Shown piece after piece: positions 34,736-43,296 of a stretch of DNA of 64,000 nucleotides. Positions within the stretch are counted from its first letter, which is position 1, and the number at the start of each line of letters is the position of its first letter. Source of the stretch: Sphingomonas sp. PP-F2F-G114-C0414. GTDB taxonomy: Bacteria; Pseudomonadota; Alphaproteobacteria; Sphingomonadales; Sphingomonadaceae. The stretch spans positions 124,001 to 188,000 of the forward strand of contig NZ_RCWT01000012.1 in the NCBI RefSeq assembly GCF_003688595.1. Reading direction: 5' to 3'. Below the pieces are notes generated by a model, which was given only the letters and a program-made list of their open reading frames with translations, was not told the origin of the DNA and did not search any database. A program made the position numbers and the translations under genes.

Positions 34736-37132
34736 TCAGGCGATCTCGAGGATTGCGGTCTTCACCTGCGCCGAATTCGATCCAGCCATGATCGTGAACA
34801 GGCCGGGTTCGACGACCTCGCGCATGTCGACGTCCCACAACGCGAACGCATCCGGCCCCAGCGTGAACCGCAGCGTCCGCCGCTCGCCGGGCGCGAGCGT
34901 TACGCGTTCGAACCCCTTCAACTCCATCACCGGCCGCGCCACCGACGACACCTGATCGCGGACATACACCTGCACGACCTCGTCGCCAGCCCTCTGCCCG
35001 ATATTGGCGACGTCAACCTCGACCCCGACGCTACCGGCGATGCCGATCTTCGCCGCCGACAGCCGCGGTGCGCTGATGTCGAAGCGCGTGTAGCTGAGGC
35101 CGTGGCCGAACGGGAACAGCGGCGCCGTCTCTGCGAACAGATAACCGCGCTCGGTCGACGGCTTCCGGTTGTAATAGAGCGGCACCTGCCCGACTTCGCG
35201 GACCACGGTCACCGGCAGCTTGGCGCCCGGATTGATCCGCCCGAACAGCGCCTCGGCCATCGCCGTGCCGCCCTCCTGCCCCGGATACCAGCATTCGAGC
35301 ACCGCGTTGGCCTTCGCCATCACATTGGGCCAGCTTGGCGGACGCCCGTTGATCGCGGCGACCACGATCGGCTTGCCCAGTGCGTGCAGCGCATCGAACA
35401 GCGCATTCTGCTCGCCGATCAGGTCGAGCGTCGTGCGATCGCCGAGATGGTTCTTGGAGAACCCCTCGCGGCTGGTCTGCTCGGTATCGCCGATCGCGAG
35501 AATGATCGTGTCGGCACCGCGCGCGACCGCGACCGCCTCGGCGATCAGCGCGCGGTTCCTGGCGGGATCGGCGAGCAGCACCGCATCCTGCGACCGGTCC
35601 TCGCTCTGCGTGATGAACACGCCCTGCGCATGGACGATCGTCGCTGCATTACCCACGAACGTCCGAACGCCGTCGAGCAGCGACACCGTCTCGCGCGGCG
35701 GCGCGGAATAGCCGCCAAGCCGCGCGATCGCCGCATTCGGCCCGATCACCGCGATCTTGCCCTTGGGCGCGAGCGGCAGCGTGCCGTCGTTGGTCAGCAG
35801 GCACAGCGATTTGCGCGCCGCGTCCAATGCGACGCCGCGTGCTTCCGCGTTACCGGTCAGGCGAGCGGCGGCACGGGGATCGACTGCCGACTCCTCGAAC
35901 AAACCGGCGCGGAACTTCAACGCCAGCATCCGCGCGCACGCCGCATCGACCGCCGCGATCGGCACCGTCCCCGCCCGCACCTGCGCAGGTAACGTCCGAA
36001 ACGCGATCCCGTCCGGCAACGCGCTGTCCACCCCTGCCGCCAAGGCGAGCTTCGCCGCCCCGTTGAGGTCGCGCGCGACGTGATGGATCGTGTCAAGCTC
36101 CTCGATCGCGCCGTAATCGCTGACGATCGCGCCCGAAAATCCCCATTCGCCGCGCAGCACCTCGCCGAGCAGCCAGTGGTTCGCATGGCTCGGTACGCCG
36201 TCGATCTCGTTATACGAGGGCATCACCGCGCCGATCCCGGTACGCGTCACGACCGCGCGGAACGGCGGGAAGAAGCTCTCGCGCAGTTCGCGTTCGCCGA
36301 TCGGTGCGGGGCCGATATTGTTGCCCGCCTGGGGCTGGCCATGCCCGGTCATGTGCTTCAGCGTCGCGAAGACCTTGCCGGGTGCCAGCGTCGTGCTGTC
36401 GCCCTGTAAGCCCTCGACCGCGGCGACGCCCATTTCGCCGCACAGATACGGATCCTCGCCGAACGTTTCCTCGATCCGCCCCCAGCGCGGGTCGCGGGCG
36501 ATATCGACGACCGGGGACAGCGAGAGGTGGCTGCCGTGCGCGCGCACTTCGCGACCGATGATCGCCTGTCCGCGTCGCATGAGGTCGCGGTCGAAGCTGC
36601 CCGCCATGCCGATCGCCTGCGGGAACATCGTCGCGTCGGGCGCCATGTAGCCGTGCAGCGACTCTTCGTGGAAGATCACCGGGATGCCGAGCCGCGTGCC
36701 GCGCGCCCAGTGTTGCACCGCGTTGACGAAAGCGATCGTCGAGGCCGACCCGCGCCACTGTGCCCCCGTCCCGCCGGCGACTGCGGCCACCGACGGCCCG
36801 CCGCGCTTGTCGGACGGCCGCGTGACCTGGCCGAACCCCGCCGGATACGCCGCCGACGCGCGCGCCGGATCGAAATCGAGCCCGCCCGGCGTCATCACGT
36901 CCGCCTTGGTCGCCCACAGCGAAATGGTCTGGCCAACTTTCTCTTCCAGCGTCATCCGCGCCATCAGGTCGCGAACCCGGAGATCGACCGGCGCACGCGC
37001 GTCACGGTAGATCGGCAACGCGGTCGCAGCCTGCGCGATACCGGGGATCAATCCGCCGACGGAAACCGATCCGAACAACCCAAGAAGGTCGCGCCGCGTC
37101 GGTGCGATCGTAACAGTTGGTGTGCCCGGCAA
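34736..37132 (-). CDS. Tat-exported GH3 beta-glucosidase / beta-xylosidase (BglX type)
   Basis: A 798-residue GH3 enzyme. The N-terminus carries a twin-arginine motif (PTRRDLLGLFG, residues 11-21) followed by a hydrophobic stretch ending IAQA. Catalytic features include HEESLHGYMAP, VDIARDPRWGRIEETFGEDP, KHMTGHGQPQAG, and nucleophile Asp339 in AIVSDYGAI. A fibronectin-III-like domain closes the chain (GDEVVQVYVRDQ). No ATG begins this frame; a TTG with GGGAG seven bases upstream is the best start. The gene is divergent from the GH67 gene across a shared operator. Substrate is likely a xylo- or gluco-oligosaccharide. Confidence 0.88.
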   Translation of the reverse strand: MPGTPTVTIAPTRRDLLGLFGSVSVGGLIPGIAQAATALPIYRDARAPVDLRVRDLMARMTLEEKVGQTISLWATKADVMTPGGLDFDPARASAAYPAGFGQVTRPSDKRGGPSVAAVAGGTGAQWRGSASTIAFVNAVQHWARGTRLGIPVIFHEESLHGYMAPDATMFPQAIGMAGSFDRDLMRRGQAIIGREVRAHGSHLSLSPVVDIARDPRWGRIEETFGEDPYLCGEMGVAAVEGLQGDSTTLAPGKVFATLKHMTGHGQPQAGNNIGPAPIGERELRESFFPPFRAVVTRTGIGAVMPSYNEIDGVPSHANHWLLGEVLRGEWGFSGAIVSDYGAIEELDTIHHVARDLNGAAKLALAAGVDSALPDGIAFRTLPAQVRAGTVPIAAVDAACARMLALKFRAGLFEESAVDPRAAARLTGNAEARGVALDAARKSLCLLTNDGTLPLAPKGKIAVIGPNAAIARLGGYSAPPRETVSLLDGVRTFVGNAATIVHAQGVFITQSEDRSQDAVLLADPARNRALIAEAVAVARGADTIILAIGDTEQTSREGFSKNHLGDRTTLDLIGEQNALFDALHALGKPIVVAAINGRPPSWPNVMAKANAVLECWYPGQEGGTAMAEALFGRINPGAKLPVTVVREVGQVPLYYNRKPSTERGYLFAETAPLFPFGHGLSYTRFDISAPRLSAAKIGIAGSVGVEVDVANIGQRAGDEVVQVYVRDQVSSVARPVMELKGFERVTLAPGERRTLRFTLGPDAFALWDVDMREVVEPGLFTIMAGSNSAQVKTAILEIA

Positions 37133-37181
37133 TCTTCATCTCCCGATCTGAAACGCGGCATTGCTGTCGAAGCCATCGTCG

Positions 37182-37195
37182 TGATAGCGATACCA
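37182..37195. promoter_or_regulatory. LacI-type operator in the divergent GH3/GH67 promoter
   Basis: TGATAGCGATACCA is the exact reverse complement of the sequence at 19372-19385 near the lacI and transporter genes. It fits TGNTANCGNTANCA. It lies about 50 bases upstream of the GH3 start and 53 upstream of the GH67 start, so one bound regulator could control both. TTGCTG with an 18-base spacer to TAGCGA is a weak promoter candidate for GH67, which the operator would cover. Confidence 0.65.
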
Positions 37196-37248
37196 TGACT
37201 GGTCATCCGCGATCCTGTCAATCGATCGTGGAACCGCGGGAGAGGATT

Positions 37249-39372
37249 ATGACGGCACTCAGCCGATTGATCGTTAGGTTCGCGCTGCTTTTTGCGGCGA
37301 TAATTGGTATGACCGGAACGGCGTATGCCGAAGACGGGTACGACCTCTGGCTTCGCTATCGCACGCTGGCGGCCACGAGTACGCACCGCGTTCCGACGAT
37401 CGAAGCGCGCGGCGATACGGCCACGTTCCGCGCAGCGGCCGAGGAACTGCGGCGGGGCGCGGCGTTGTTCGGCACGAGCGCGCCGACCATCCTGCTAGCC
37501 ACCGCCGATGATCGCGCCGTCGCCGCGCTGCATCTTCCGCTCGCAGCGCTTGGCGACGAGGGGTACCGCGTCCGCCAGGTCACGCTCGGCAACCGCGGGG
37601 TGCTCCTGGTCACCGCCAACACCGATCGTGGCGTGCTCTACGGCAGCTTCGCCTTGCTGCGTCACCTCCAGACCGGCGGCAGCCTCGACCGGATCGACCT
37701 GACCTCGACGCCGCGCGTGAAACTGCGCGTGCTGAACCACTGGGACAATCTCGATGGCGTGGTCGAGCGCGGCTATGCCGGCGCCTCGCTGTGGGATTGG
37801 TGGACGCTCCCCGATTTCCACGACCCGCGCTACACGGACTATGCCCGTGCCAACGCGTCGATCGGGATCAACGGCACCGTCCTCAACAACGTCAACGCGA
37901 AGGCCGACAGCCTCACCGCGCCGTATATTGCGAAGGCCGCCGCGCTTGCCGACGTGTTTCGGCCGTACGGGATCAAGGTGTATCTGTCGGCGCGGTTCTC
38001 GGCCCCGATCGAACTCGGTGGTCTTAAGACGGCCGATCCGCTCGATCCGCAGGTCGCCGCGTGGTGGAAGGCGAAGAGCGACGAGATCTACCGCGCGATC
38101 CCCGACTTCGGCGGATTCCTGGTGAAGGCGAACAGCGAGGGTCAGCCCGGTCCGCGCGACTATCATCGCAGCCACGCCGACGGCGCCAACATGCTCGCCG
38201 CCGCGGTGCGCCCGCATGGCGGCATCGTGATGTGGCGCGCGTTCGTCTACGCGGAAACCGACCCGGAAGACCGCGCCAAACAGGCATACACCGAGTTCAA
38301 GTCACTCGACGGCAAGTTCGCATCCAACGTCATCGTCCAGGTCAAGAACGGCGCGATCGACTTCCAGCCGCGCGAACCGTTCCATCCGCTGTTCGGCGCG
38401 ATGCCCAAGACTCCGCTGATGATCGAATTCCAGATCACCAAGGAATATCTCGGTTTCGCCACGCACCTCGCCTATCTCGGCCCGCTGTTCGCCGAGACTC
38501 TCGGCAGCGAGACGATGCAGCGGCCGGGCGAGACCGTCGCCGATGTCGTCGACGGCTCGGTCAAGGGTCACACGCTGACCGGGATGGCAGGCGTCGCCAA
38601 TATCGGCCGCGACCGCGACTGGGCGGGCTCGACGTTCAACCAGGCGAACTGGTACGCGTTCGGCCGGATGGCGTGGGATCCGACGCTCGGCGCAGCGCCG
38701 GTCGCGCGCGAATGGGCGGCGATGACCTTCGCCCCCTCGCCCAAGATCGTCGATCCGATCGTCGCGATGATGATGGGCTCGCGCGAGGCGGTGGTCGACT
38801 ACATGACGCCGCTTGGCCTCGCGCACGTCATGGCGACGGGGCATCATTACGGCCCCGGACCGTGGATCGCCGACCTCAAGCGCCCCGAATGGAACCCGGT
38901 CTATTACCACCGCGCCGACAAAGCCGGGATCGGCTTCGACCGCACGCGCACCGGCAGCAACGCGGTCGCGCAGTACGCCCCCGCCCTCGCCCGCCGACTT
39001 GCCGATCCGGCAACGACGCCGGAACGCGAGTTGCTGTGGTTCCACCATGTCCCCTGGGATCGGCGGATGGCGTCGGGCCAGACATTATGGGCGGAGATGG
39101 TCCATGAATACGACTCAGGCGTCGCTTACGTCGCGGACATGAGCCGCAAATGGGACGCGCTCAAACCCGATATCGATGCCGAGCGCTGGGCAAAAACCGC
39201 CACCTATCTGGCCGTGCAACAGCGCGAAGCTCAGTGGTGGCGGGATGCGAGCCTTGCCTATTGGATGTCAGTCAACGGTCGGGCGCTCCCTGCCGGCACG
39301 GCGCCGCCCGCGCATGATCTGGCGTGGTACAAGGCGCAGCGTTTTCCCTATGCTCCGGGCAACCCGCAATGA
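37249..39372 (+). CDS. Secreted GH67 alpha-glucuronidase
   Basis: A 707-residue alpha-glucuronidase with a Sec signal (residues 1-27, GTAYA). It cuts the alpha-1,2 bond between 4-O-methyl-glucuronic acid and xylo-oligosaccharides. The catalytic acid is Glu297 in KANSEGQPGPRDYHR. The base pair is Asp371 in AIDFQPREPFHPLFG and Glu399 in FQITKEYLGFATH, at the spacing known for GH67. The ATG follows GGGAGAGGA. It begins a rightward operon with GH10 and the esterase fusion. The upstream open frame crosses the operator and was rejected. Confidence 0.95.
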   Translation: MTALSRLIVRFALLFAAIIGMTGTAYAEDGYDLWLRYRTLAATSTHRVPTIEARGDTATFRAAAEELRRGAALFGTSAPTILLATADDRAVAALHLPLAALGDEGYRVRQVTLGNRGVLLVTANTDRGVLYGSFALLRHLQTGGSLDRIDLTSTPRVKLRVLNHWDNLDGVVERGYAGASLWDWWTLPDFHDPRYTDYARANASIGINGTVLNNVNAKADSLTAPYIAKAAALADVFRPYGIKVYLSARFSAPIELGGLKTADPLDPQVAAWWKAKSDEIYRAIPDFGGFLVKANSEGQPGPRDYHRSHADGANMLAAAVRPHGGIVMWRAFVYAETDPEDRAKQAYTEFKSLDGKFASNVIVQVKNGAIDFQPREPFHPLFGAMPKTPLMIEFQITKEYLGFATHLAYLGPLFAETLGSETMQRPGETVADVVDGSVKGHTLTGMAGVANIGRDRDWAGSTFNQANWYAFGRMAWDPTLGAAPVAREWAAMTFAPSPKIVDPIVAMMMGSREAVVDYMTPLGLAHVMATGHHYGPGPWIADLKRPEWNPVYYHRADKAGIGFDRTRTGSNAVAQYAPALARRLADPATTPERELLWFHHVPWDRRMASGQTLWAEMVHEYDSGVAYVADMSRKWDALKPDIDAERWAKTATYLAVQQREAQWWRDASLAYWMSVNGRALPAGTAPPAHDLAWYKAQRFPYAPGNPQ

Positions 39373-39445
39373 TGTACCTGATATCCCGCAGGTCTGGCCC
39401 CCAGCCATGCCGCCCGGCATGTCGTTCGAAGAAAGGCGCAAACGC

Positions 39446-40669
39446 ATGAGCAATCGGCTGAATTCGGGTGAGATCACGCGACGCCGCGGGCTTGCGATGC
39501 TCGGCGGAATAGCGGTTTCGGCGTGCGCCAGTGCCAGGGTTCCGTTTCAAAGTTCAGCAGTACCAAGGACGGACGGGACCGGGCTTCAGTCGATCGCGGC
39601 GCCGAAAGGCATGCGGTTGGGATCCTGTTTCGGCTGGAGCCCCCCGGGGGCCGACCGCGGATCGTTCGCAAACCCCGCTTATGCCGCATTGCTCAAACGG
39701 GATTGCGGACTTCTGGTCCCTGAGAACCAGATGAAATGGCAGGCGATCCGGCCCACCGCGACCAGTTTCGACTTTACCCACATGGACGCGATGATGGCCT
39801 GGGCCGAGGTGAACGGACTGCCGGTGCGCGGCCACAATCTCCTGTGGCACCAGCCCAAATGGATGCCCCGCTGGGAGGAAGCGTACGACTTCGGCGCCAA
39901 TCCAAAACGGGCTGCGGAGCAGATGCTGGTCGGACACATCACCACCGTCTGCCGTCGCTACGGGTCTCGGATCGGCAGCTACGATGTCGTCAACGAGGCG
40001 GTGACGCCAGCGGACGGAAGCCTCTACCAGACCGCATTGTCGCGCGCGCTGGGCGGGCCGGAGGCGACGCTGGATCTCGCGTTCCACACCGCGCGCGCGG
40101 CGGCGCCGCACGCGCAGCTCGTCTACAACGACTATATGAGTTGGGAGCCCGGCAACGCGCATCACCGTGCGGGCGTGCTCAAGCTGCTCGAGGGTTTCAG
40201 GCGGCGAAAAATCCCCGTCGATGCGCTTGGCGTGCAATCGCATATCATCACGCAGGGCATCGATACGCGCGCGACCATCGCCGCGCTCGAAGGGGAGTGG
40301 CGGCGTTTCCTCGATGCGGTGACGGCGATGGGCTATGAGTTGGTCATCACCGAGCTCGACGTCCGCGATAACGCGCTGCCCGCGGATATCGCGGTGCGCG
40401 ATCGCGCGGTTGCGGACTATACCCGCGGCTATCTCGACCTGATGCTCGCCTACCCCTCGCTGCGCGACATCATGCTGTGGGGGATGACCGATCGCTACAG
40501 CTGGATCGAAGGGTTCGAGCCGCGGGCGGACAAAGCGCGTCGCCGCCCCTGCCCGTACGACGCGGCATTCGTCGCAAAGCCGATGCGCGCAGCCATTGCG
40601 GGCGCGATCGCAGCAGCGCCTGCCCGCAAGCCTCGCCACGATGCAAAGACTGCAAGGATCGACCGATGA
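39446..40669 (+). CDS. GH10 endo-beta-1,4-xylanase, Tat-type signal with lipobox
   Basis: A 407-residue family 10 xylanase. Catalytic Glu184 (acid/base) lies in YDVVNEAVT and Glu303 (nucleophile) in LVITELDVRDN. VRGHNLLWHQPKWMP and QSHI are also conserved. The N-terminus has RRRGLAML, a twin-arginine-like motif, and VSAC at 24-27, a possible lipobox with Cys27. It may therefore be a Tat-exported lipoprotein held at a membrane. It cuts the xylan main chain or larger oligosaccharides. It lies 73 bases after GH67 and overlaps the next start as ATGA. Confidence 0.93.
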   Translation: MSNRLNSGEITRRRGLAMLGGIAVSACASARVPFQSSAVPRTDGTGLQSIAAPKGMRLGSCFGWSPPGADRGSFANPAYAALLKRDCGLLVPENQMKWQAIRPTATSFDFTHMDAMMAWAEVNGLPVRGHNLLWHQPKWMPRWEEAYDFGANPKRAAEQMLVGHITTVCRRYGSRIGSYDVVNEAVTPADGSLYQTALSRALGGPEATLDLAFHTARAAAPHAQLVYNDYMSWEPGNAHHRAGVLKLLEGFRRRKIPVDALGVQSHIITQGIDTRATIAALEGEWRRFLDAVTAMGYELVITELDVRDNALPADIAVRDRAVADYTRGYLDLMLAYPSLRDIMLWGMTDRYSWIEGFEPRADKARRRPCPYDAAFVAKPMRAAIAGAIAAAPARKPRHDAKTARIDR

Positions 40670-42828
40670 GCCGTTGGGCAACCGCAATCCTCGCCGGCGT
40701 GCTGATAGTCGCAAGCGCCGACGCGCGTGATACCGCCCGCCACGTCTCCACCCGGCACGTGTCCACCCCGCACTGGATGGCCAGCTGGGGATCGTCGCAG
40801 ATGATCGCGGAAGGCGACAATGCACTGCCCGCGGATCGGGCGGCCGCCGTCACGCTTCGCCAGATCATACGGCTATCGGCAGGCGGAGACCGGGTCCGCG
40901 TGCGCCTGTCGAACGCGTTCGGGACGCAGCCACTCGCGATCGGCTCAGCCCGGATCGCGCGAACGAGCGCGCCCGCCACACCCCAGGTCGGCGGCGGCGC
41001 GGCGTTGACGTTCGCTGGGCAGGCGGGGGCGATCATTCCAGCAGGCGCCGAACTCTATTCCGACCCCGTCGCGATGCCGGTCGCGCCCGGCGCCGACGTC
41101 GCCATCAGCCTGTATCTACCCGAAGCTGCCGTCCCGCAGACCGGCCACCCCGGCGCTCGCGCTTTCAGCTACACGCTCGCCGGCGATCACGTCGCCGATC
41201 CGGGGTTCGCCGGCGCAAAACAGACGACGCACTGGTACACGCTCGCCGATCTCGAAGTGTCGGGCGCCACGACCATAGGCGCAAACACCGGCACGATCGT
41301 GGCGATCGGCGACTCGATCACCGACGGCTACGGCGTAAAGCCCAACCACAACACGCGGTGGACCGATATTCTCGCCGAACGCCTCCGTGGCACCCCGGCG
41401 ACGCGCGGGATCGGCGTCGTCAATGCCGGGATCGGCGGCAATCGCATCCTGCTCGACGGGCTCGGTCCCAATCTGATGGCGCGGTTCGACCGCGATGTCG
41501 TCGCGCGCAGCGGAGTGCGCTGGGCGATCCTACTCGAAGGGGTCAACGATCTCGGCGTGCTGACGCGAGAAGCGCCCGCGACACCCGCGCAGCACGCGGC
41601 GATCGTCGCGCAGGTCACCGGAGCTTACACCCAGCTTGTGGCCCGCGCGCATACCCACGGCATCACGATGATCGGCAGCACGATCACGCCGTTCGGGGGC
41701 AACGACTATTACCACCCCGGCCCCGCCACAGAAGCCGACCGCCAGGCGATCAACACCTTCATCCGCACGTCCGGCACGTTCGACGCGGTGATCGATTTCG
41801 ACCGCGTGATGCGCGACCCCGAGCATCCCGACCGGCTCGCTCCGGCGTATGATTCGGGCGACCACCTCCACCCGTCCGAGGCGGGATATCGCAAGATGGG
41901 CGAGGCGGTTCCGCTGACCCTGTTCGGCAAGGCGACGCGCCAGGTGATCGGTGCGGTCGCGCCGGTTCCTGTCGCCCCCGTACCGTTGAGGAGCAGTGCG
42001 GATACGCGCCCGGCGATCGCGCTCACCTTCGACGATATCCCGGCCCACGGTCCGCTCGCGCCCGGACAGACGCGCGCCGACGTGATCCGGGGTATCACCA
42101 CCGCGCTCGCCGCGGCCCGAGCACCCGCCTTCGGGTTCATGAATGCGGGGTTCGGGCTGGATAATCCGGCGGATGCCGCAGCCGCGATCGCGGCATGGCG
42201 TACCGCGGGACTACCACTCGGCAATCACACCTATTCGCACGGCGATCTGGCGAAGGTCGGCGCCAGCGCGTTCGTCGCCGATATCGTCCGCAACGAAGCC
42301 CCGCTCGCGCGTGTCGCCAAAGGCACCGACTGGCACTGGTTCCGCTACCCGTTCCTGTCCGAAGGCAAGTCGATCGCGGACCGCGACGCCGTCCGCAACG
42401 CGCTGAAGGCGCGCGGCTACCGCGTCGCCGCGGTCACGATGAGCTTCGACGACTATAACTGGAACCCGCCCTACGCCGCCTGCGCCGCGAAGCGCGATCC
42501 GGCGGCGATCGCGACGCTCGAAACCGGATATCTCGCGGCGGCGCGCACCGCGGCGCTCGCATCACGCGCCCGCGCCAAGGCACAACTCGGGCACGACATC
42601 CCCTATGTGCTGCTGATGCACGTCGGCGCGTTCGATGCACGCATGCTGCCCAGATTGCTGAGCCTCTACGCGTCGATGGGATTTCGTTTCGTTACGCTCG
42701 CGGAAGCGGAGACCGACCCCTATTATGCCGCCGCCACGGACCTCACCCGTCCGACCGCCTCGCCTTCGCTGCAGGGTCCGCCCTCGGTGCCGGCCCCCGT
42801 CGGTCCGCCGGCAGGGCTGTGCGCGTGA
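40666..42828 (+). CDS. Two-domain SGNH esterase - CE4 polysaccharide deacetylase fusion
   Basis: A 720-residue secreted protein (signal about 1-20). An N-terminal beta domain (about 35-200) and an SGNH/GDSL hydrolase (about 208-420) carry GDSITDGYG (nucleophile Ser217), AGIGGNR, EGVNDLG and the DHLH Asp/His pair (399-402). After a Pro/Val-rich linker (VAPVPVAPVP) comes a NodB/CE4 deacetylase with TFDD (454-457) and HTYSH (521-525), the metal-binding motifs. Both families remove acetyl groups, so in this operon it is probably an acetyl-xylan esterase with two catalytic sites. There is no stop or shift between the halves. Translation is coupled to the GH10 gene. Confidence 0.88.
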   Translation: MSRWATAILAGVLIVASADARDTARHVSTRHVSTPHWMASWGSSQMIAEGDNALPADRAAAVTLRQIIRLSAGGDRVRVRLSNAFGTQPLAIGSARIARTSAPATPQVGGGAALTFAGQAGAIIPAGAELYSDPVAMPVAPGADVAISLYLPEAAVPQTGHPGARAFSYTLAGDHVADPGFAGAKQTTHWYTLADLEVSGATTIGANTGTIVAIGDSITDGYGVKPNHNTRWTDILAERLRGTPATRGIGVVNAGIGGNRILLDGLGPNLMARFDRDVVARSGVRWAILLEGVNDLGVLTREAPATPAQHAAIVAQVTGAYTQLVARAHTHGITMIGSTITPFGGNDYYHPGPATEADRQAINTFIRTSGTFDAVIDFDRVMRDPEHPDRLAPAYDSGDHLHPSEAGYRKMGEAVPLTLFGKATRQVIGAVAPVPVAPVPLRSSADTRPAIALTFDDIPAHGPLAPGQTRADVIRGITTALAAARAPAFGFMNAGFGLDNPADAAAAIAAWRTAGLPLGNHTYSHGDLAKVGASAFVADIVRNEAPLARVAKGTDWHWFRYPFLSEGKSIADRDAVRNALKARGYRVAAVTMSFDDYNWNPPYAACAAKRDPAAIATLETGYLAAARTAALASRARAKAQLGHDIPYVLLMHVGAFDARMLPRLLSLYASMGFRFVTLAEAETDPYYAAATDLTRPTASPSLQGPPSVPAPVGPPAGLCA

Positions 42829-42892
42829 ACGAGACGGTTGCGTCGCGGCGGCGGCGGGAGCACGGCGGACGCTACGAAAACAGGAGAGATAC

Positions 42893-43189
42893 ATGACCGT
42901 GAAAATCGTCGCGCTGGTGTCCGTGCTGCCTGGCAAGGATGACGCCTTCATCGCCGCTGCCAAGACCTGCGTCGCCGCCTCGCGGGCCGAACCCGGCGTT
43001 CTGCACTACGAGTTGTGGCGCGAAGCCGAGGGAGAGCAGCGCTTCGTGTTCAACGAGCTCTATGTCGACGATGCCGCCGTGCAGCAGCACATGGCCTCCG
43101 ACCATTTCAAGGCTTTCAGTCTGGCTGCCCGCGATCTCGCCGCGGGACGACCGACGATCATCGTCACCAACCCCGTCGACATCGACTGA
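42893..43189 (+). CDS. Antibiotic biosynthesis monooxygenase (ABM/YgiN-like) domain protein
   Basis: A 98-residue dimeric ferredoxin-like-fold protein. TVKIVALVSVLPGKDDAFI, EPGVLHYELWRE, and FVFNELYVDDAAVQQHM are typical of the ABM family, which includes quinone-modifying enzymes and heme-degrading relatives. Function is not specified by sequence. AGGAG lies six bases before the ATG. It follows the esterase fusion by 64 bases and may share its transcript. Confidence 0.88.
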   Translation: MTVKIVALVSVLPGKDDAFIAAAKTCVAASRAEPGVLHYELWREAEGEQRFVFNELYVDDAAVQQHMASDHFKAFSLAARDLAAGRPTIIVTNPVDID

Positions 43190-43296
43190 CGCGGCCGTCG
43201 AGACTGCCCTCGCGATTGCGCCATGGGCAGTCGCGACGGTAAGAGGTCGGCAGGGTCTGGGCGAGTGCCGCAACCTGCCGACTGGAAAGACTGTCG

